Below, piece after piece: positions 25,101 to 37,464 of a stretch of DNA of 64,000 nucleotides (position 1 is the stretch's first letter; each line of letters starts with the position of its first letter). The translations under genes were made by a program, and so were the position numbers. A model generated the notes under the pieces. It did not search any database, was not told the origin of the DNA, and saw only the letters and a program-made list of their open reading frames with translations. The stretch covers positions 1 through 64,000 of the forward strand of contig JAUCBJ010002021.1 of the NCBI GenBank assembly GCA_032718475.1. Direction: 5' to 3'. This DNA comes from Nemertoderma westbladi (Eukaryota; Xenacoelomorpha; Nemertodermatida; Nemertodermatidae).

Positions 25101-26458
25101 TTAGTCCTGTTCTTGAAATCACCCCTTCGGTGATAGAGACACCTGTGCTCCCTGAACCTACCTCTAAATTCCCTCTGCACAGCACCAAGCTACCTGTGCC
25201 CAGCAGAACAGCCCATGAGACAGTTCATGTCCTGGACTCCGAGCGTAATATTCATGATTTGTCGCCCGTTGTCCCTCGTCCGCCCGCTACAACGTTGGCG
25301 ACTCCCGCTTCGGCGGTCGAATGGGTGGATGAGAGACGACGGGGGATGGATCTCCTGCTCGGGCAGATGCAGGAGACCGTTCAGCAATTCAAGGGCACAG
25401 TAAGGGAAAGTAGGTTAGAGTTGCAAGAAGTGCAGCAAAGTATCGCGTTAGAACGCGATAAATTAGTAAATACACAAAAGGGTATACCACCACCCTCGGT
25501 AACGATGTGTCAACCTGTTAGGTCTGAAGTATCTCATGCGCAAGGTGTGGAGCCTACACGCATCTATACTGCTAGCGAAGTAGAAACTCCTATAGTGAAC
25601 CCTATTAAGGGTAATTATAGACCTGTTGATAATGATATTCCCTATAGACCTGATCATAATCCGAGAAATTTATATACTGATAACTCGATATTAAATAACA
25701 CGATGGCCCAAGAAAGTTTTACGCGTCAAATGGCTAGAACCGAAGCCCGGCAAGCGGTAAAGGTGGGAGAGATAGTCAAGTTCAATGGAGATGAGATGAA
25801 ATGGTTACCTTTTAATGAATATTATAAAGATAACATACAGAACTCTGTACTATCTAATGGAAAGAAACTTAGATTCCTCATCGAGTGCTTGGAAGGATCT
25901 CCCAAGTTAATGGCGTTAAAGTTTATTGGACATCCAGACGGATTAAGACAAGTTTGGGATACACTAAACATCAGGTATGGTAATAGGAATAACATAGCTA
26001 AATATTTGTATGCAAAATTAGTAGCGCCCCGAAAGTTCATTAGCAGCGGGATAATAGAGTTTTCCGATGAGATTCAAGAGATCTGTAGACAATTAGATTG
26101 GTTAGGTAAGTCTCATGAATATCAGAGTTCTATGGTTATTGGAGCCGTGGCTTCTACTTTACCGAAGGGTGGAGTAGGTACACGCTGGGATAAGAAAGTG
26201 TTATATATGATGGAACAACAACAACGAGACCCTACCATGGCTGATCTCATGTCATTCTTGGATGGCGAAGTGAAATTACAGCTCATAAAGCAGTCCAGAG
26301 AGAAGACACCGGAAAACAAGGTAAGTGAGAAACCCGTCTCCAGGAGAAAGGTAACACCAGTGTGTTATACAGACGACGGCGAAAGCCAGACTTCTCAAGG
26401 AGAGGATAGCGGGAAAGACACTGAAAGATCTTATTATGTCAATAAAATGCCTAAGTAA
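22124..26458 (+). pseudogene. gag of inner BEL element, split by an insertion
   Basis: gag polyprotein, the structural protein of the particle. The first segment (22124-22786) starts MSDTKQNLSDSL and runs to FSSMER; the second resumes near 24036 at LFQQPQGPQEQ and stays open to 26458. Between them lies a 1.25-kb insert not present in the outer gag. Order: N-terminal domain, alanine/glutamate-rich coiled coil (about 24570-24770), charged linker, second coiled coil near 25380-25460, and a DUF1759-type capsid region (VKFNGDEMKWLPFNEYYKD to DEIQEICRQ). A small deletion near 26445, relative to the outer copy, shifts the frame just before the zinc knuckles, which therefore appear in the next frame. 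Confidence 0.9.
22780..24031. mobile_element. Unidentified 1.25-kb insertion within inner gag
   Basis: Absent at the same codon of the outer gag, which reads straight through. AGCG occurs on both sides (22776-22779 and 24032-24035) and may be a 4-bp target duplication. It is more GC-rich than its surroundings. It contains two copies of CTATTGGAATGGAGGTG about 59 bp apart (near 23110 and 23169). No transposase, terminal inverted repeat or RNA gene was recognised; short open frames inside show no known domain. Confidence 0.75.
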
Positions 26459-29400
26459 ATTCAAGTCTCGAACCAATGACAGGAGAGAACAGGTAAGAAA
26501 AACTCCTCCTACATCTCCTAAGAGAATTCAGGTGAGAAAGCCCGAAGAAAGAACGAGTGTGCACAATGTTATTCAAAATAAGGTAAGTAACATCAAACCG
26601 AAATGTGCGCTATGTGACAGGACCCACCGTTTGAATATGTGTGATGAATTCCTGAAGAAATCATTAGCGGAGAGAGGGGAAGTCATGTGGGATAAGCGGT
26701 TGTGTTATAATTGCCTCAGACAAGGACACCAATGGCGAACCTGTTACTCTGACACAAGGTGTGCCAAGTGCGGTGCGAAACATCATATCTTGTTGCACAC
26801 TGAATTCGAGCGAAATAGTCCGAGTCAGGTAAGTGATTCCGAACTACATGTCCAATTCAGTGATGTGAACGACACTGATCAATCTGAGATGGTAGGATTC
26901 TATACGGATGAGTTCTCCGACGAAAACGAATCTTGTTACATGATAAATACCGCAGTGTATCGAGCACTCACGTATGAAAAAGATACAGACAGCGACCTCA
27001 CCCTAACTACTTCTGATCAACAACCATCTTGGAAAGCGCCAACTTCCAATGTAGGAATCCGAGAATTTCCTGTAGTACAGGTAAGGGTCCACGGACCTAA
27101 AAGGAGTTATGTAGTGAACGCCCTCCTTGACTCTGGTAGTACAGGAACATTCATCGACAAAGAACTAGCCGAAGACATCTTTGCTGGACAACCCAAGTTC
27201 CGAACTAAGCTAAACATGTCAGGAATTATGCAGGTTTGGAAATCTACAGTAATCGCGGATTATTATGTAGGTGCGTTGTCCACCCCCCAGGATGAACTAG
27301 GAGAACATAGCATAAGGTCAGTGAAAATGGTGGCGATAAAGAACTTCGCTACCACCCAAGTGGAACCTTATAACTGGGACGAGGACGATTTCACCCAGCA
27401 GCTGGAAATACCTAGATTCGACACCGATTACCCTGGAGTGCAAATACTCATCGGTCAAAACGCGCATGAAGCGCTCGAGACATTGGAGAAACGGCCCGCT
27501 CAACCGCAACCATTACAACCTTATGCAGTAAGAACTAGAGTGGGTTGGTACTTTACTGGCCCTTCCCGTAGAACTCTCATGGAAAGATTACTGAAAGATC
27601 AGGTATATCAAGTGCGAGAATGGGAAGTTGAGAACAGTGAGTTAGACGATCCAACTGAGGGAACTCCATACTCCTCAGACAACGACGATATACACCAACT
27701 CTTCGATGAGGAGAATACAATCGATCTCCTTAAGGAAAACGAGACTTGGCAAAACCAAGTGAACTTATGTCAGCTCCTTCGTCCATCAGAACGAGACGAC
27801 TATAACGACGAACTTAATGACGTCATTGAACGTTATAATGCCAAGACTCGGGATGAACACGCCGTACGATTCTTTACTCAAGAGGCTGTAGAGCCCAATT
27901 CCTACGATAAGGCCCTATCGGTAGAGGAAGAAAGAGCCAAGCAGATCCAAGAGACAACTACACGTTTTCTTAAAGATCAAGGTAGATATGAGATCGGGCT
28001 ACCTTTCCGAAAGCGAGAACCAAAGTTCGTAAACAACAGACCCTTGGCAGAGAAAAGAATTGCTCAACTACATCGACGCCTTACGGCAAATTCTTCAGCT
28101 AAAGAAATGTATCAAACGCAGTTGAAGAAGTTTATTAGCAAGGGATATGCGGAGCTAGTACCGGAAGAAACACCTATAACTGAGAGAACGTATTATTTAA
28201 CTCACCATTACGTTCCCAAACCCGGTAAACCAAATGAGGTACGAGTGGTGTTCGATGGCTCCGCCCTCTATATGGGCCAATCCCTTAATTCTGAATTGCT
28301 ACCCGGACCCAACTTACTCCAATCATTGTTGGGAATACTTTTAAGATTAAGACAATATTCCATTGCTTTTGCCTCAGATATAGAAGGCATGTTCTTACAA
28401 GTCAAAGCGCTGGATAGGGATCGAGATAGCCTACGATTTCTGTGGTGGCCTGAAGGAGACCTCAACCAGAAACCGGTGGAGTACTGGATGACCATCCAAG
28501 CTTTTGGGATAATCTCGAGCCCTTCAAACGCCTGTTCCGTGGTGCGCACCACTGCGGATGATAACCGAGACGCCTTCTCTAAAGAGGTGATCGACAATAT
28601 CAAACGAGACATCTACAAGGACAATAATCTAAAGTCCCTTCCATCAGTCGAAGAAGCCATTGAGGTCGCTAAAGGAACGGTAGAGTGCTTAAAAAGAGGT
28701 GGATTTCGATTAACTAAATTCACCAGCAACTCCCGTGAGTTTCTGGAGTCGATCCCGGTAGAAGATCGAGGAGCAAAAGACCTGGATCTAATAAAGGATG
28801 ATCTCCCAGAAACTAAGACCCTTGGTTTGAAATGGGACACAGAAAGAGATATCCTGTTTTTCCAACTAAAACAGCGAGATAATCCAGTTCGGACTAAACG
28901 GATTTGTTTAAGTATCCTGAGCACTTATTTCGATCCATTGGGATTTATTAGCCCAGTTATATTGATTGCTCGGAGTTTAGTTCAACAAATGTGGCTTGAA
29001 AACCACTCATGGGACGATCCACTTAAGGGAGAATTATTAAAGAAGTGGATGAAATGGGAGGATTCTCTACCAGCCATCGAGAACTTTATAATTTCCCGTT
29101 CATATTTTGGTCATGTTCTACGTATTCCTATCAACTCCATGTGTTTGGAGACGCCAGCGATATGGGAATAGGTATAGTAGCCTACCTAAGGGTGGAAACT
29201 CCGGACGGAATCAAAGTCGCCTTGGTTACCTCTAAGGCATTGATAAACAACAAGTTGAAAGTTCCTCGAGCGGAGTTAAAAGCGGCTCTATACACTACAG
29301 CCATCGGCCGGAATGTAACAGAACAGATCGACTATCCACTGGAGAAAACTGTCTATTGGACCGATGCTTTACTCGTGTTGGAGTATATAACCAATGAAGT

Positions 29401-31467
29401 CTGTCAGTTCAGCGTCTTCGTTACCAACAGAGTAGCTATTATACTCAGTCGCACAACGATGGATCAATGGAGACATTGCCCCGGAACGATTAACCCAGCA
29501 GATATCGCCTCCAGGGGAGCAACTCCACAAGAACTGGTAGATACTCCAGACTGGCTAGGTGGACCCGGCTTCCTCTACAAAGAAGAAGAAGAATGGCCTC
29601 CTCATCTTACTACCACAGAGATTAGACAGGCCAAGGGAGCGGAGAAAGTCAAACCTAAAACTCGGGCGAGTAAATCGAAGTTATTCAAACCTATGGTAGA
29701 TCTGTCTGTACTACATACTTCCGGAGACGACGCTTTGGATCAGAAACCCACAGCCACAAATAAACTTGTTGTGGAAATCCGTGATAAGGATTGGAAATCT
29801 GGAATACCAGACGTCTCGCAAGGACTCTCACCTCTTCTGCAGAGAGCGATACATCACTACAGTTCCTGGAATCGACTCTGTAAGGCCGTTACATATTTAA
29901 AGAGATGTTTTCACCATCACTACTCCGGGATGAAAGCCAAAGGTGATACCGCTCCAATAACATCAGTGCAGGTCCATGTTATTAAAGATCTTCCCAAATA
30001 TAAGATACCGACAGGTTTCTGAAGGAGAAGATCAGTTATCAAGAGCATGACGAAACCAACAAGCAGATGCTGAGACTCCTGCAATGCTCTGAGGATTCCG
30101 ATAAGTATTTCCTGTTGTTGAAAAATCCACAGATGCGCTTAAGGGATCGTTTCTCTAGCACAATGATAGATGGGTTGATACGTGTTGGAGGAAGATTAAC
30201 GAATGCGCCATTATCCTTTGACACTAAGTTCCCCATACTCATTAGAAATCTTGAAATACAAGTCAAGATGATTGTAGATGTTCACAGCAAACTTTATCAT
30301 GCTGGTAGAGAACGAGTTCTTAGCGAAATTCGAACTCGCTATTATTTTTATAAACCCCGTAGAGCTCTGAACCAAGTTCTTAGGAACTGTATACCCTGTA
30401 GGAAAGCATTCAGTAGGCCTTTAACACAGCGAGAGGCAGAATTACCTAGGGAACGAGTAAGCTTCTATGAACCACCCAAAACTAATACCGGTGTAGATTT
30501 ATTTGGCCCTATTGAAGTATATCGTGCTAGGACTATAGTCAAGAGATGGTGTGTAATCTTTGTTTGTATGACTTGTAGAGCCATCCATCTCGATATGGTG
30601 AACGATTTATCTACCAACAGCTTTCTATTAAGCTTACGACGACAGATCGCTCGCTTTGGCACTAGTAACACGATGAGATCTGATAAGGGAACAAACTTCA
30701 TTGGTGCCAACAATGAAATCAAAGCTTACGTCAAAGATTGGAACCAAAGACAGGTGGACGATCAGCTACGAGTAACAGCATCTAGCTGGACCTTCAACGC
30801 CGCCGACGCCCCTTGGTGGGGAGGAAGTTGGGAGAGATTAATAAGAAGTGTGAAGACAGCATTTCACTTTATAGTGCCTTGCCGCGCGTATCTCACCGAC
30901 GAACTTTGGCGGACGTTAATGGAGGAAATCGCCGCCTATCTCAACGAGAGACCGCTTATGCCAGTCTCATCAAGTCCCGATTCCCTGGAAGCGCTAACAC
31001 CCGCGCACTTCCTACTGAAGAAACCTGTAGCCATGCTCCCACAATCGGAAATCACAGACGGAGACGAATACTGCCGGCAAACTTGGCAACTTATGCAGTT
31101 GTTATCCCATCGTTTTGCTGACCATTTCGAAAAACATTATCTGCCCACGCTACAACTTCGAACTAAGTGGTTTGCGCAGCAAGAAAACGTCAGCGCTGGA
31201 GACATGGTTCTTATTGTGGATGTAGATCTTCCACGTAAGCGGTGGCAGACAGGTCGTATAATCGAGACTCACATCTCGGATGACGGTTTGGTGCGATCGG
31301 TAGAACTCGTCGTCATGCGACGTAACTTCAAGAAACCGGGAATTGTCTTCGAGACACAGCAGCTCAATCGCCCAGCCCAGTTGGTCGCTTATGTTTACTG
31401 GAAAGAGACAGAGAACTCTCCGGAAACTATGGGAGGCAAGATACTCTCCCCACGACCACCTCCCTAA
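26436..31467 (+). pseudogene. pol of inner BEL element: protease, RT, RNase H, integrase (frameshifted)
   Basis: Three frames, 26436-29171, 29045-30022 and 30067-31467, with breaks near 29130 and 30015. Domains: zinc knuckles (CYNCLRQGHQWRTC, CAKCGAKHH) belonging to gag; protease with LLDSGSTGTFIDKELAED; RT with VVFDGSALYMGQSLNSELL and FASDIEGMFLQVK; RNase H from FGDASDMGIGIVAY; integrase with an H-H-C-C zinc site (HSKLYHAGRE ... CIPCRKA), a core with all three acids visible (GVDLFGP, RSDKGTNF, GGSWERL), and a C-terminal DUF5641-like domain (GDMVLIVDVDLPRKRWQTG). The RT motif C, normally YVDD, reads YKDN at 28614-28625, so the second catalytic aspartate is gone. Zinc knuckle-PR-RT-RH-IN is the expected BEL/Pao order. 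Confidence 0.93.
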
Positions 31468-33133
31468 TCCAACAAACATCTAGGGACACCCCAACTTAAC
31501 AACGGGTGGAGTGGGTGTATGACTATATTTTATATTTGTTTTATTCTTTTATATTTATGTATGTATTATTATGTAATTTTATTTTAATCGTTTTATTTAA
31601 TTTTATTTAGTAGCATGTTATTTTAGCGATTATTTAGTAGATTAGTGCAATAGATTCGCGTTTATTACGTAATTACTTATATTATATATTTAGTGCGACG
31701 GCGAGAAACAATTCTTTTTCTCTTTCCTTACTGTCCGTATTACATTATAAATACGTGACTACAGTAAGATGAAATATCCGTGCTTATTAAAGTACAATAA
31801 AGCCACTACTATATTCAAGTATTATTGGTAGGCAGAGTATTAGGAATGCAAAGTTCAGATCCTCGTGTCTCGGCTAAACCAAGCTCTGGGTAGACCTTGG
31901 AAACGACTTGCCTCTTCACACTGACATTGCTTCGTGCGATATTGCTCTCATACCGTATATTAAATAATACATATAGTAGCGTGATGTCCCTTTTAACAGT
32001 AGCGTAAAACGCAAAAATAAATCTGTTAAACCCTTTGACCATCTGCAATTCTAGTCGATTAAGATATCGTGGCACCCTCCGATATACTTGAAAGACAAAA
32101 TTCTAGAATCAGTGGTTAACGTCCCCAGACAAGTTCTGGAATAAACTGGTGCCCATCCTAAATATTAATTATTAATATTTACAAAATCTGTCAAATTTTA
32201 GATCCTTTAAAATTCTAGTCGATTAAGGTATCGTAGCACTTACCGATACTCTTAAAAGGACAAAATTCCTAGAATCTAGGATCCCAGTCCCCAGATATGC
32301 TCTGGAATAAAATTACGTCTATTTAACATTAAATAATAAAATTTACGGGAATAAATTTAAATTCATATATTTCAATGAATTTAATAAATTGTCATTTTAT
32401 ACAATTTATAACATTCCCAAAATTCCATTAATTAATAGATCATGGGAGCGGAGATTCACTCTATTAAGTGTATTTGTGTGCGAGAATCTCCAATGTATAG
32501 TCAATAGCCGATAAAATTCATAGAATCATGTATAAAGGGGATATTGACCACTAAAGAATTACTATTAAATAGCATCCCAGATCTGTATGCATGAGAATTA
32601 CCCTAATTCTACCGCTAGCTTTCCATAATGTCACCATGGCAACAACCACGCTAGAATTAGAAGTGAGTTAAAAGAACAATAGAAGGCTTGCCCCATTGAA
32701 TAGCATAGTGAATAAATAGCGCACTGCTAGTATCCAAGGATACATAATAACAACGTGACATTCTGGAAGGTACTGACTAACGGACAAATGGCCCGAATGT
32801 GTGCAGTTTGTGGCATGAATAGTTTGTGGCATGGCGTGTTGTAGGCGAATGTTACTACTAAGGTGTGTTTACAGTAGCGAGTCGCAATTGTGAAAGTAGC
32901 CCTAACTCTCCAGAAAGAACCTGAAGTACATCTAAGCCTTTGGGACGGACAGTGGAGTGACTTGTGCCGGTTATCATTGTCGTTGTGTAGCTACATCGTT
33001 GGCGAAAGCACAGCGACGACGGTACATCGGCGCTGAGGATCTTACACTGTCCGGGGGCAAAAGAGGGGTAGGCAGCGACGCCCGTTAGCCTAATATATAA
33101 ACTCATTATAATATTGATAAACTCATAGCAGAT
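31468..33133 (+). promoter_or_regulatory. Long spacer between pol and ORF-X with promoter- and poly(A)-like signals
   Basis: Non-coding, 1.67 kb, conserved with 1778-3429 of copy A. Seen: TATAAATACG near 31746, AATAAA near 31796, two related 110-bp blocks (about 32046-32160 and 32212-32320, each starting TTCTAGTCGATTAAG), a purine tract GGGAGCGGAG near 32444 like the one before the 3' LTR, and GTCACCATGGCAAC at 32630-32643, a perfect match to the RFX X-box consensus. Its position after pol suggests either an internal promoter for ORF-X or a fossil LTR of an ancestral, shorter BEL element. Function is inferred. Confidence 0.5.
32630..32643. promoter_or_regulatory. X-box-like RFX site upstream of ORF-X
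   Basis: GTCACCATGGCAAC fits GTNRCC(N0-3)RGYAAC. The equivalent position of copy A (2924-2937) reads GTCACCATAGCAAC, still a match after its one substitution. It lies about 490 bp before the ORF-X start codon. Confidence 0.45.
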
Positions 33134-36100
33134 ATGACTGAGTTGATAGAAGATGATCTTGGTATCAGGGAGCGATATACTCTACCTTTACAAGCATTTG
33201 TTGATAGCTTGATACGCGGCGACGCTGGTCCAACTACTATGGAGGATGATGGTCGATATATCGAACCGCCAATGTCCCCGGAGCAACTTACGCGTGAATT
33301 GGATTATAGAAAGTTCACCGCTCGTTACACGCATCGTAATGGTACGTATATGGACTTCTTAACTACCGGCCATCCTATCGATTTACACGATACGGACGAT
33401 GTGGATACCGAAAGGGAAATGGTTTTATTTAAATATCATACCCAGCGGAGTCGGAACGATAAACCAAGAATAGAACACGAGAACTCTATTCGAAACAGAC
33501 TCGAAAGGGAAGACGTTGAAGAGCCGGATAAACGCAGCGACTTCAACGATTATCTGGAATTCTTGAGAGAGACATACCTCAATATTGCCAGTCAACAAAA
33601 TCTCGAAACTCGATATCCTCAAGGTATACATCATGATCCTATGATAGAACTCAAACGACTCTATTTCACTATGATGTATCTTACCGCCGATCGACCGCTA
33701 CCTGTCGTCCCAGATAGCTTCGAACAGATGGAGGAATATTGTAAAACTGGAGAACGATCACCCGCGTTTCCTCTGCAGGACGTGCGTCTTTGGTATTACT
33801 GCGACGAATGCCCTAGACCCAATCAGCAAACGGAAAGACATAAACATCCGCGGAGACGTTGCGCTAAACACAGTTTTACACGATATACTTATGGGAGTTT
33901 CGAGCGAAACCTGTTCGACGTATCCCCTACGGTCGCTCGACTCAAACGATCCTTGAACAAACCGATGATCAGAGTTCCGGAATACTCGGTCAGACCTCCG
34001 CATTCCTCAGTTAGACCTCAAACTCTTGATCCTAATAGTATCACGGATCCTCCCGAACTGTACTCACTGTTCAAAGATCTAGTGTTACCCGAACAGTTGA
34101 TCGGTGGCACTCCGGTAGTAGGCTCACTAGATATTCGCCAACCCTACCTAGCTGGATTGGGACGCGGTCATCTAATATCGCCGTTTAACCCATACAACCG
34201 TCCCGGCTTCACCTCGATCCAACCCGTTACGGAAGTCGAAGAGAGCGTCGTACGAAACGCATTAGACGCTATTCGGCAGAAAATCGGAAAAGGAACGTAC
34301 GATTGTTTGGAGAAACGTAAATTGCAACAACAAGTCCAAGCGGTGAAGGAATTAGCTTTCCCCAGTTCGATAGAGAAATACAAAATCTCGAGGAGGACAT
34401 CGAACGTGGACGAACCTACTCTTTACAAGAGTTCCTAGATGAGCGTCTACAACAACAAGCGGAGGAGAATCAGCTCGAGGAGAGACATATAGAACTGGAT
34501 GAGAGAGAAGAAGCAGCTTTAGCTCAACCCGAAGCGCAAATCCTTATGACGGATCTCTACTCTAAAACCATCCTTCATCCCTCGATGGTTCCCCATTTCG
34601 GAGACAAACTTTTTGCGACGGCACAACCCCAACCGGTTGATATCAACCTAAGATCTCGAGATCTTATCGCTGACGCTCCCATGTTGCAGCGTCCGCCCAT
34701 CGAAGCCGCTCGTGTTGATGGTATACTCGTTGAACCTCCCGACAATAGAGCGGATCTTGTCCGTCGCATGGTACACGATGTAAACATACGCGCTAGACCT
34801 TTACTGGACTCGTTTTATGGGATCAAAGATCACCCTTATTACGTCAATCTAGCACAATATTACATGGTAAAACCGGAAGATCCTACACATAGTCTGAAGT
34901 TTCTACCACTAATAAATCCTCTCGATCTTGTCGAACTCGAACAACTGCAGAAACATCTGGATCAGTTAGTTAAAGTAAACTCATTTCGAAAACCATATAA
35001 TGTTTCCAGAATAGAGAAAGAAACAATACCTCCGTATAATCTTGATGGATTCATCAAAACTCATTTAGTGCACTGGAATCTTGACGTGTTATTCGAGGAA
35101 GAAAGAATACAACGATATGGAGATGTGGAAACCTATACCACACAATATTTAAAGTATAGAGACCTACCTAATGCTAGCGAATGCGCTACCTTGTGGCATC
35201 CTGTGGGAATGACACTCGAAAATGCCACAAAAGAGTGGAACGAAACTCTTAACGTTATCGAGATGTATGGAGTTGTCACTTACGATAACGAAGGTAGCGT
35301 TCCGGTTGGAGAACTTGGAACTACGCGGATGATACACATACGAGGACTCGCTGGTTCTACCCACGTATTTACTCGAGCGTGTTCCGATGTGATTGATTAT
35401 TCTTTTGAAACTCTTACTGAGACACAAAAGAAACTCCGACATGGACAATTCGAACTCGCGCAGCGTTACGTCACCGATACCGAGCGCAAACCGGCCATGG
35501 GTATCGATGGATCGATGTTACCCCAACCCGTGCTCGAGATGTTGTTTAACGAAAGAATCCTTAAAATCGGCTCAGCTGTTTATGGAGACCTACAGAACGA
35601 CTTTCGGAATATGGAGAACATTCCATACCCCTTCGTTGATACTCAGCTGATTGCTCCCTGGGCAGAAGGCCGAGGTTTCTTCCGCACTATGTATGCCAAT
35701 ACACCCAGCGGAATTACTAAAGTACAACGAACCTCCATCGGACATCTTGCCTTTCAAGAATACAGATGGAATTTCAAGGTTGGAAATCCTATCAATTGCC
35801 AACAAGTATACAGAGATCATTATTCTCGTTTATACTTTGATGGACCATTGACCGCACCTGGCGCCATGTATAGCTTTATGAGTGTTCCACTCCGTCCCTC
35901 CTTAGCTATATACACGATCTTTGAAAACGCAGCACTTGCCGGTTGGCTAGCCGATGTGTGCAGTCGTACCATACGCGCCCATCCCTTAATACTTGGAACC
36001 AAACTCGCCAAGTTAGATGAACACAATAAATTCATCCGCTTCGAATGTTTCAGGCGCTTTCTGACTCCGTTCCGTAACGTTGATAGTCAGTTCAAGGACC

Positions 36101-37386
36101 GCGCTCTGACCAAACTCAGCCTAAGAGACTCGGCTGCGGAGAAGCTAAACAGCGCGGGATTTGCCCTCTTTCAGGACGTTTGTATACAGAACTTACATTC
36201 ATCTGTTATACAAAGACCCCGAATACCCACGGGTTATTCTGTCGTGGAAGTTCAGACAGTGGGTCCGCTTGCGGAGACAGCCGCACCTACCTCAGCTATG
36301 CAATTGGAAGACGAACCAATATGCTTAGAAGCTGAAGAGATTCAGCCTACAGCGCCCCGGAGCAGGGATAACGACTATATCTTAGAGTGGTATCAAGGTC
36401 CACAATGTCTCACCGCATACGATTATCGACACGCTAAATATGTTTCTCGAAAACATTGTCGATTATGCGCATCGAGAGACCATTTCACCCCTATGGACTC
36501 AGACGTACCCTGCTCCTATTTCCACGAACACCCGATGATGGAGATATATTGTGCGTATTGCAGACTTAATAACTCTCATATTTTTGCAGTCTGCCCCCAA
36601 TTTATGACTCAATGCCACCACTGTCAACTTAAAGGACATGCCAGTTATAATTGCCCCTTTAATCGCGATTTAGAGAGCGTAGATGAGATGATTACCCTGC
36701 GCTACATCCGAGCTTGGGAAGCGAACGCGGATTTACATTGTGAGTCCCGCCATCGCTACTACCCTGGACGCTCTTACGAGGGAGTTTACGCGTTCCATCC
36801 TTATTTATTTGCGTCTGTGGAACAAAAAACACGCACACCGAGTTACGAGATAATGAAGCGTGTTGGTGAGTGTATTTCCACCAAATTTGTTCGAAGATAT
36901 CTTAGGAACGTCAATCCTAACGATATTACTTCATACCATTTGATTAATTACATCCGTCAAGACCCTGAGTATGGCGATTTATTTATCAACTCGCACCCTG
37001 AGTTACAGGAAGTATCTCGACGGCCCTACGAATATCGAGCCCGAGAACGTGAGCTGGAAAGAACCATTAAACCAAGGAAGTTTCTCACCACTCACGGTCC
37101 GCCTACCGCCATTGTCCAGACGACCCGTCAAGGACCCGTAGGAGCTGCTGTCCTAAGACGCGCCCTAAAGGCCGTTAGACCTCGCTCCACTGAAGTTGAT
37201 ATCGATCAACCAGGTACCTCGACCGGCGGATACACCGATCGCAATCCGAAACCTTCTGATGCAATTGTATTGCACCCTTCACCCAGGAGTTACAGCCCTC
37301 CTAGTAAAGTGGCTCGCCCCAAAGAGAAAAGGACTCTTGCTAGCCTCAAAAAACTGCGTAAACGCCGTCCGCGTAAGAAAGACTAA
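33134..37386 (+). pseudogene. ORF-X: large zinc-knuckle accessory protein in the env position (one frameshift)
   Basis: Not a recognised family. Two frames, 33134-34438 (434 codons) and 34546-37386 (946 codons), belong together: the second frame is open upstream of 34546 back to about 34360, and copy A supports one frame across the join with an extra base near 34355. About 1,415 residues in all. Seen: a Cys/His cluster near residue 228 of the first part (CDECPRPNQQTERHKH), then in the second part near residues 637-705 three Cys/His motifs, of which CHHCQLKGHASYNC is a canonical CX2CX4HX4C zinc knuckle and CAYCRLNNSHIFAVC a near match. The C-terminus is very basic (LKKLRKRRPRKKD). No signal peptide, membrane span or fusion-peptide-like stretch, so it is not a typical envelope. 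Likely a nucleic-acid-binding or second gag-like protein; function unknown. Confidence 0.8.
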
Positions 37387-37450
37387 CTGTTTAGAGTATT
37401 TTTATATTTTAGAAACTGTGATTTGTTATATTTTATAGACTTAAATCCCA

Positions 37451-37464
37451 TTTTCTGGGAGCGG
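37451..37464 (+). other. Polypurine tract before 3' LTR
   Basis: TTTTCTGGGAGCGG directly precedes the LTR start TGTAAAGG, and the same sequence precedes the copy A LTR at 4778. This is the expected place and composition for the plus-strand primer of reverse transcription. Confidence 0.75.

Noticed and set aside
33134-37386. Envelope glycoprotein gene
   Set aside because: The position fits, but there is no signal peptide, membrane span or glycosylated ectodomain; zinc knuckles and a basic tail point elsewhere.
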